From: Comamonas sp.
GTDB taxonomy: Bacteria > Pseudomonadota > Gammaproteobacteria > Burkholderiales > Burkholderiaceae_C
Length of the DNA: 62,970 bases
NCBI RefSeq assembly: GCF_009360615.1
Contig: NZ_SPEY01000103.1
Coordinates: 1 to 62,970, forward strand
Reading direction: 5' to 3'
Below are positions 62,406 to 62,970 of the stretch, piece after piece (within the stretch, counting starts at the first letter, position 1; every line of letters begins with the position of its first letter). Made by a program: the position numbers and the translations under genes. Below the pieces are notes generated by a model. That model was not told where the DNA came from. It saw only the letters and a program-made list of their open reading frames with translations, and ran no database searches.

Positions 62406-62970
62406 CGTGCGGCCCTCCCGAACAAACCCGTGGGCTTGAACAGTAGCACCAGCAGGAACACTGCGTAATTGACGGCCAGCGTCAGGCCGGGGTCGACAAA
62501 GGAGGCCACCAGCGTTTCGGCAAAGCCCAGAAGCATGCCGGCGACCAGGCAGCCCATGAGATTGCCCACGCCGCCCATGATGACGACGATCAGCGCCTTC
62601 ATGGCAAACAGGGTGCCCATGCCGGCCGAGAAGGGCAGAAACATGCTGACCAGCACGCCGCAGACCGCCACCAGTGCACCGCCCAGACCGTAGGCCAGTG
62701 CCGCCGTGCTGCGCACATTGATGCCGACCAGATGTGCGAACTGCGGTGCCACGGACACGGCGCGCACCACGGCACCGGCGCGGGTGCGCGTCAGCAGCAG
62801 GTACAGGCCGCCGCCCAGCACGATGGCAAAGCCCAGTACCAGCAGACGGTTGGCAGCGACCTTGCTGCCCAGGATCTCCACGGGTTCGGACAGATAGCTG
62901 TAGCTGTGATAGTCGCCGCCGAACATCACCAGCATGACGCCCTGCACGACGAACAGCATGCCGAAGGTGG
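62402..62970 (-). CDS. livH: ABC importer permease LivH, N-terminus outside window
   Basis: The last 189 residues of a LivH-type permease are present; the 5' end lies beyond 62970. Seen are LLVLGFAIVLGGGLYLLLTRTRAGAVVRAVS, the conserved GINVRSTAALAYGLGGALVAV, and MKALIVVIMGGVGNLMGCLVAGMLLGFAETL, all usual for LivH. It overlaps livM (ATGA). The periplasmic binding protein of this importer is not in view and probably lies upstream of the window. Confidence 0.92.
   Translation of the reverse strand, partial: TFGMLFVVQGVMLVMFGGDYHSYSYLSEPVEILGSKVAANRLLVLGFAIVLGGGLYLLLTRTRAGAVVRAVSVAPQFAHLVGINVRSTAALAYGLGGALVAVCGVLVSMFLPFSAGMGTLFAMKALIVVIMGGVGNLMGCLVAGMLLGFAETLVASFVDPGLTLAVNYAVFLLVLLFKPTGLFGRAAR

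Overview
The window reads as chromosomal DNA of a GC-rich (about 63% by eye) beta-proteobacterium, most likely a Comamonas testosteroni-like member of the Comamonadaceae. The grounds are four Bug/TctC-type periplasmic binding proteins of the kind that is greatly expanded in Burkholderiales, the kdsA-eno-ftsB and pyrG/coaBC housekeeping neighbourhood, beta-proteobacterial-style MutL and GdhA, and short GC-rich intergenic hairpin repeats. I saw no rRNA, tRNA, CRISPR, transposase or phage gene. The window is a mosaic of housekeeping genes and small transport or metabolic cassettes, not a mobile island.

Layout. Positions 1-10692 are all on the minus strand: an alpha/beta hydrolase, a Bcr/CflA efflux pump, a Bug binding protein with a cytoplasmic sulfatase, miaA, an FtsX-type ABC exporter pair, a VOC protein and a truncated AttH/CrtC-like protein. 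Positions 10877-16114 hold a two-domain methylglyoxal synthase, a DUF5329 protein, a membrane diguanylate cyclase, a cupin and a Bug protein. Positions 16115-20267 hold a P-type ATPase convergent with gdhA. Positions 20268-23977 form a compact accessory cassette: an operator-rich leader, an MFS permease, an Asp/Glu-racemase-like protein lacking both catalytic cysteines, and a convergent RpiR-type regulator. Positions 24062-31261 contain mutL, two glycine-zipper lipoproteins, a DedA protein, amiC-tsaE and the divergent queG.

Positions 31317-38513 hold an AEC transporter, two Bug proteins, a quinone-oxidoreductase/LysR divergent pair, xerD and a small molybdopterin-fold Tat protein. Positions 38596-41177 carry a tandem duplication of degenerate EAL-HDOD proteins. 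Positions 42145-52440 are largely housekeeping: a DUF455 ferritin-like protein, a gamma-carbonic anhydrase, hslO, ftsB, eno, kdsA, pyrG, coaBC and dut, with three hypotheticals. Positions 52447-55611 hold a PhoP/PhoQ-like two-component system with one PepSY protein downstream-oriented in its operon and another divergent. Positions 55885-58235 hold a SlyB-like lipoprotein, a SlyD-like isomerase and a DUF2076 protein. The right end (58511-62970) is a translationally coupled livHMGF ABC importer operon ending in an aldehyde dehydrogenase, and it runs off the window.

The most unusual points are the tandem fusion of a degenerate and an intact MGS domain (10877-11752), the cysteine-less racemase cassette with two matched 16-bp TGAAA-N6-TTTCA palindromes exactly 84 bp apart, and the 76-bp nested inverted repeat upstream of kdsA. 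No complete, obviously new multi-gene system was identified; these are component-level leads.
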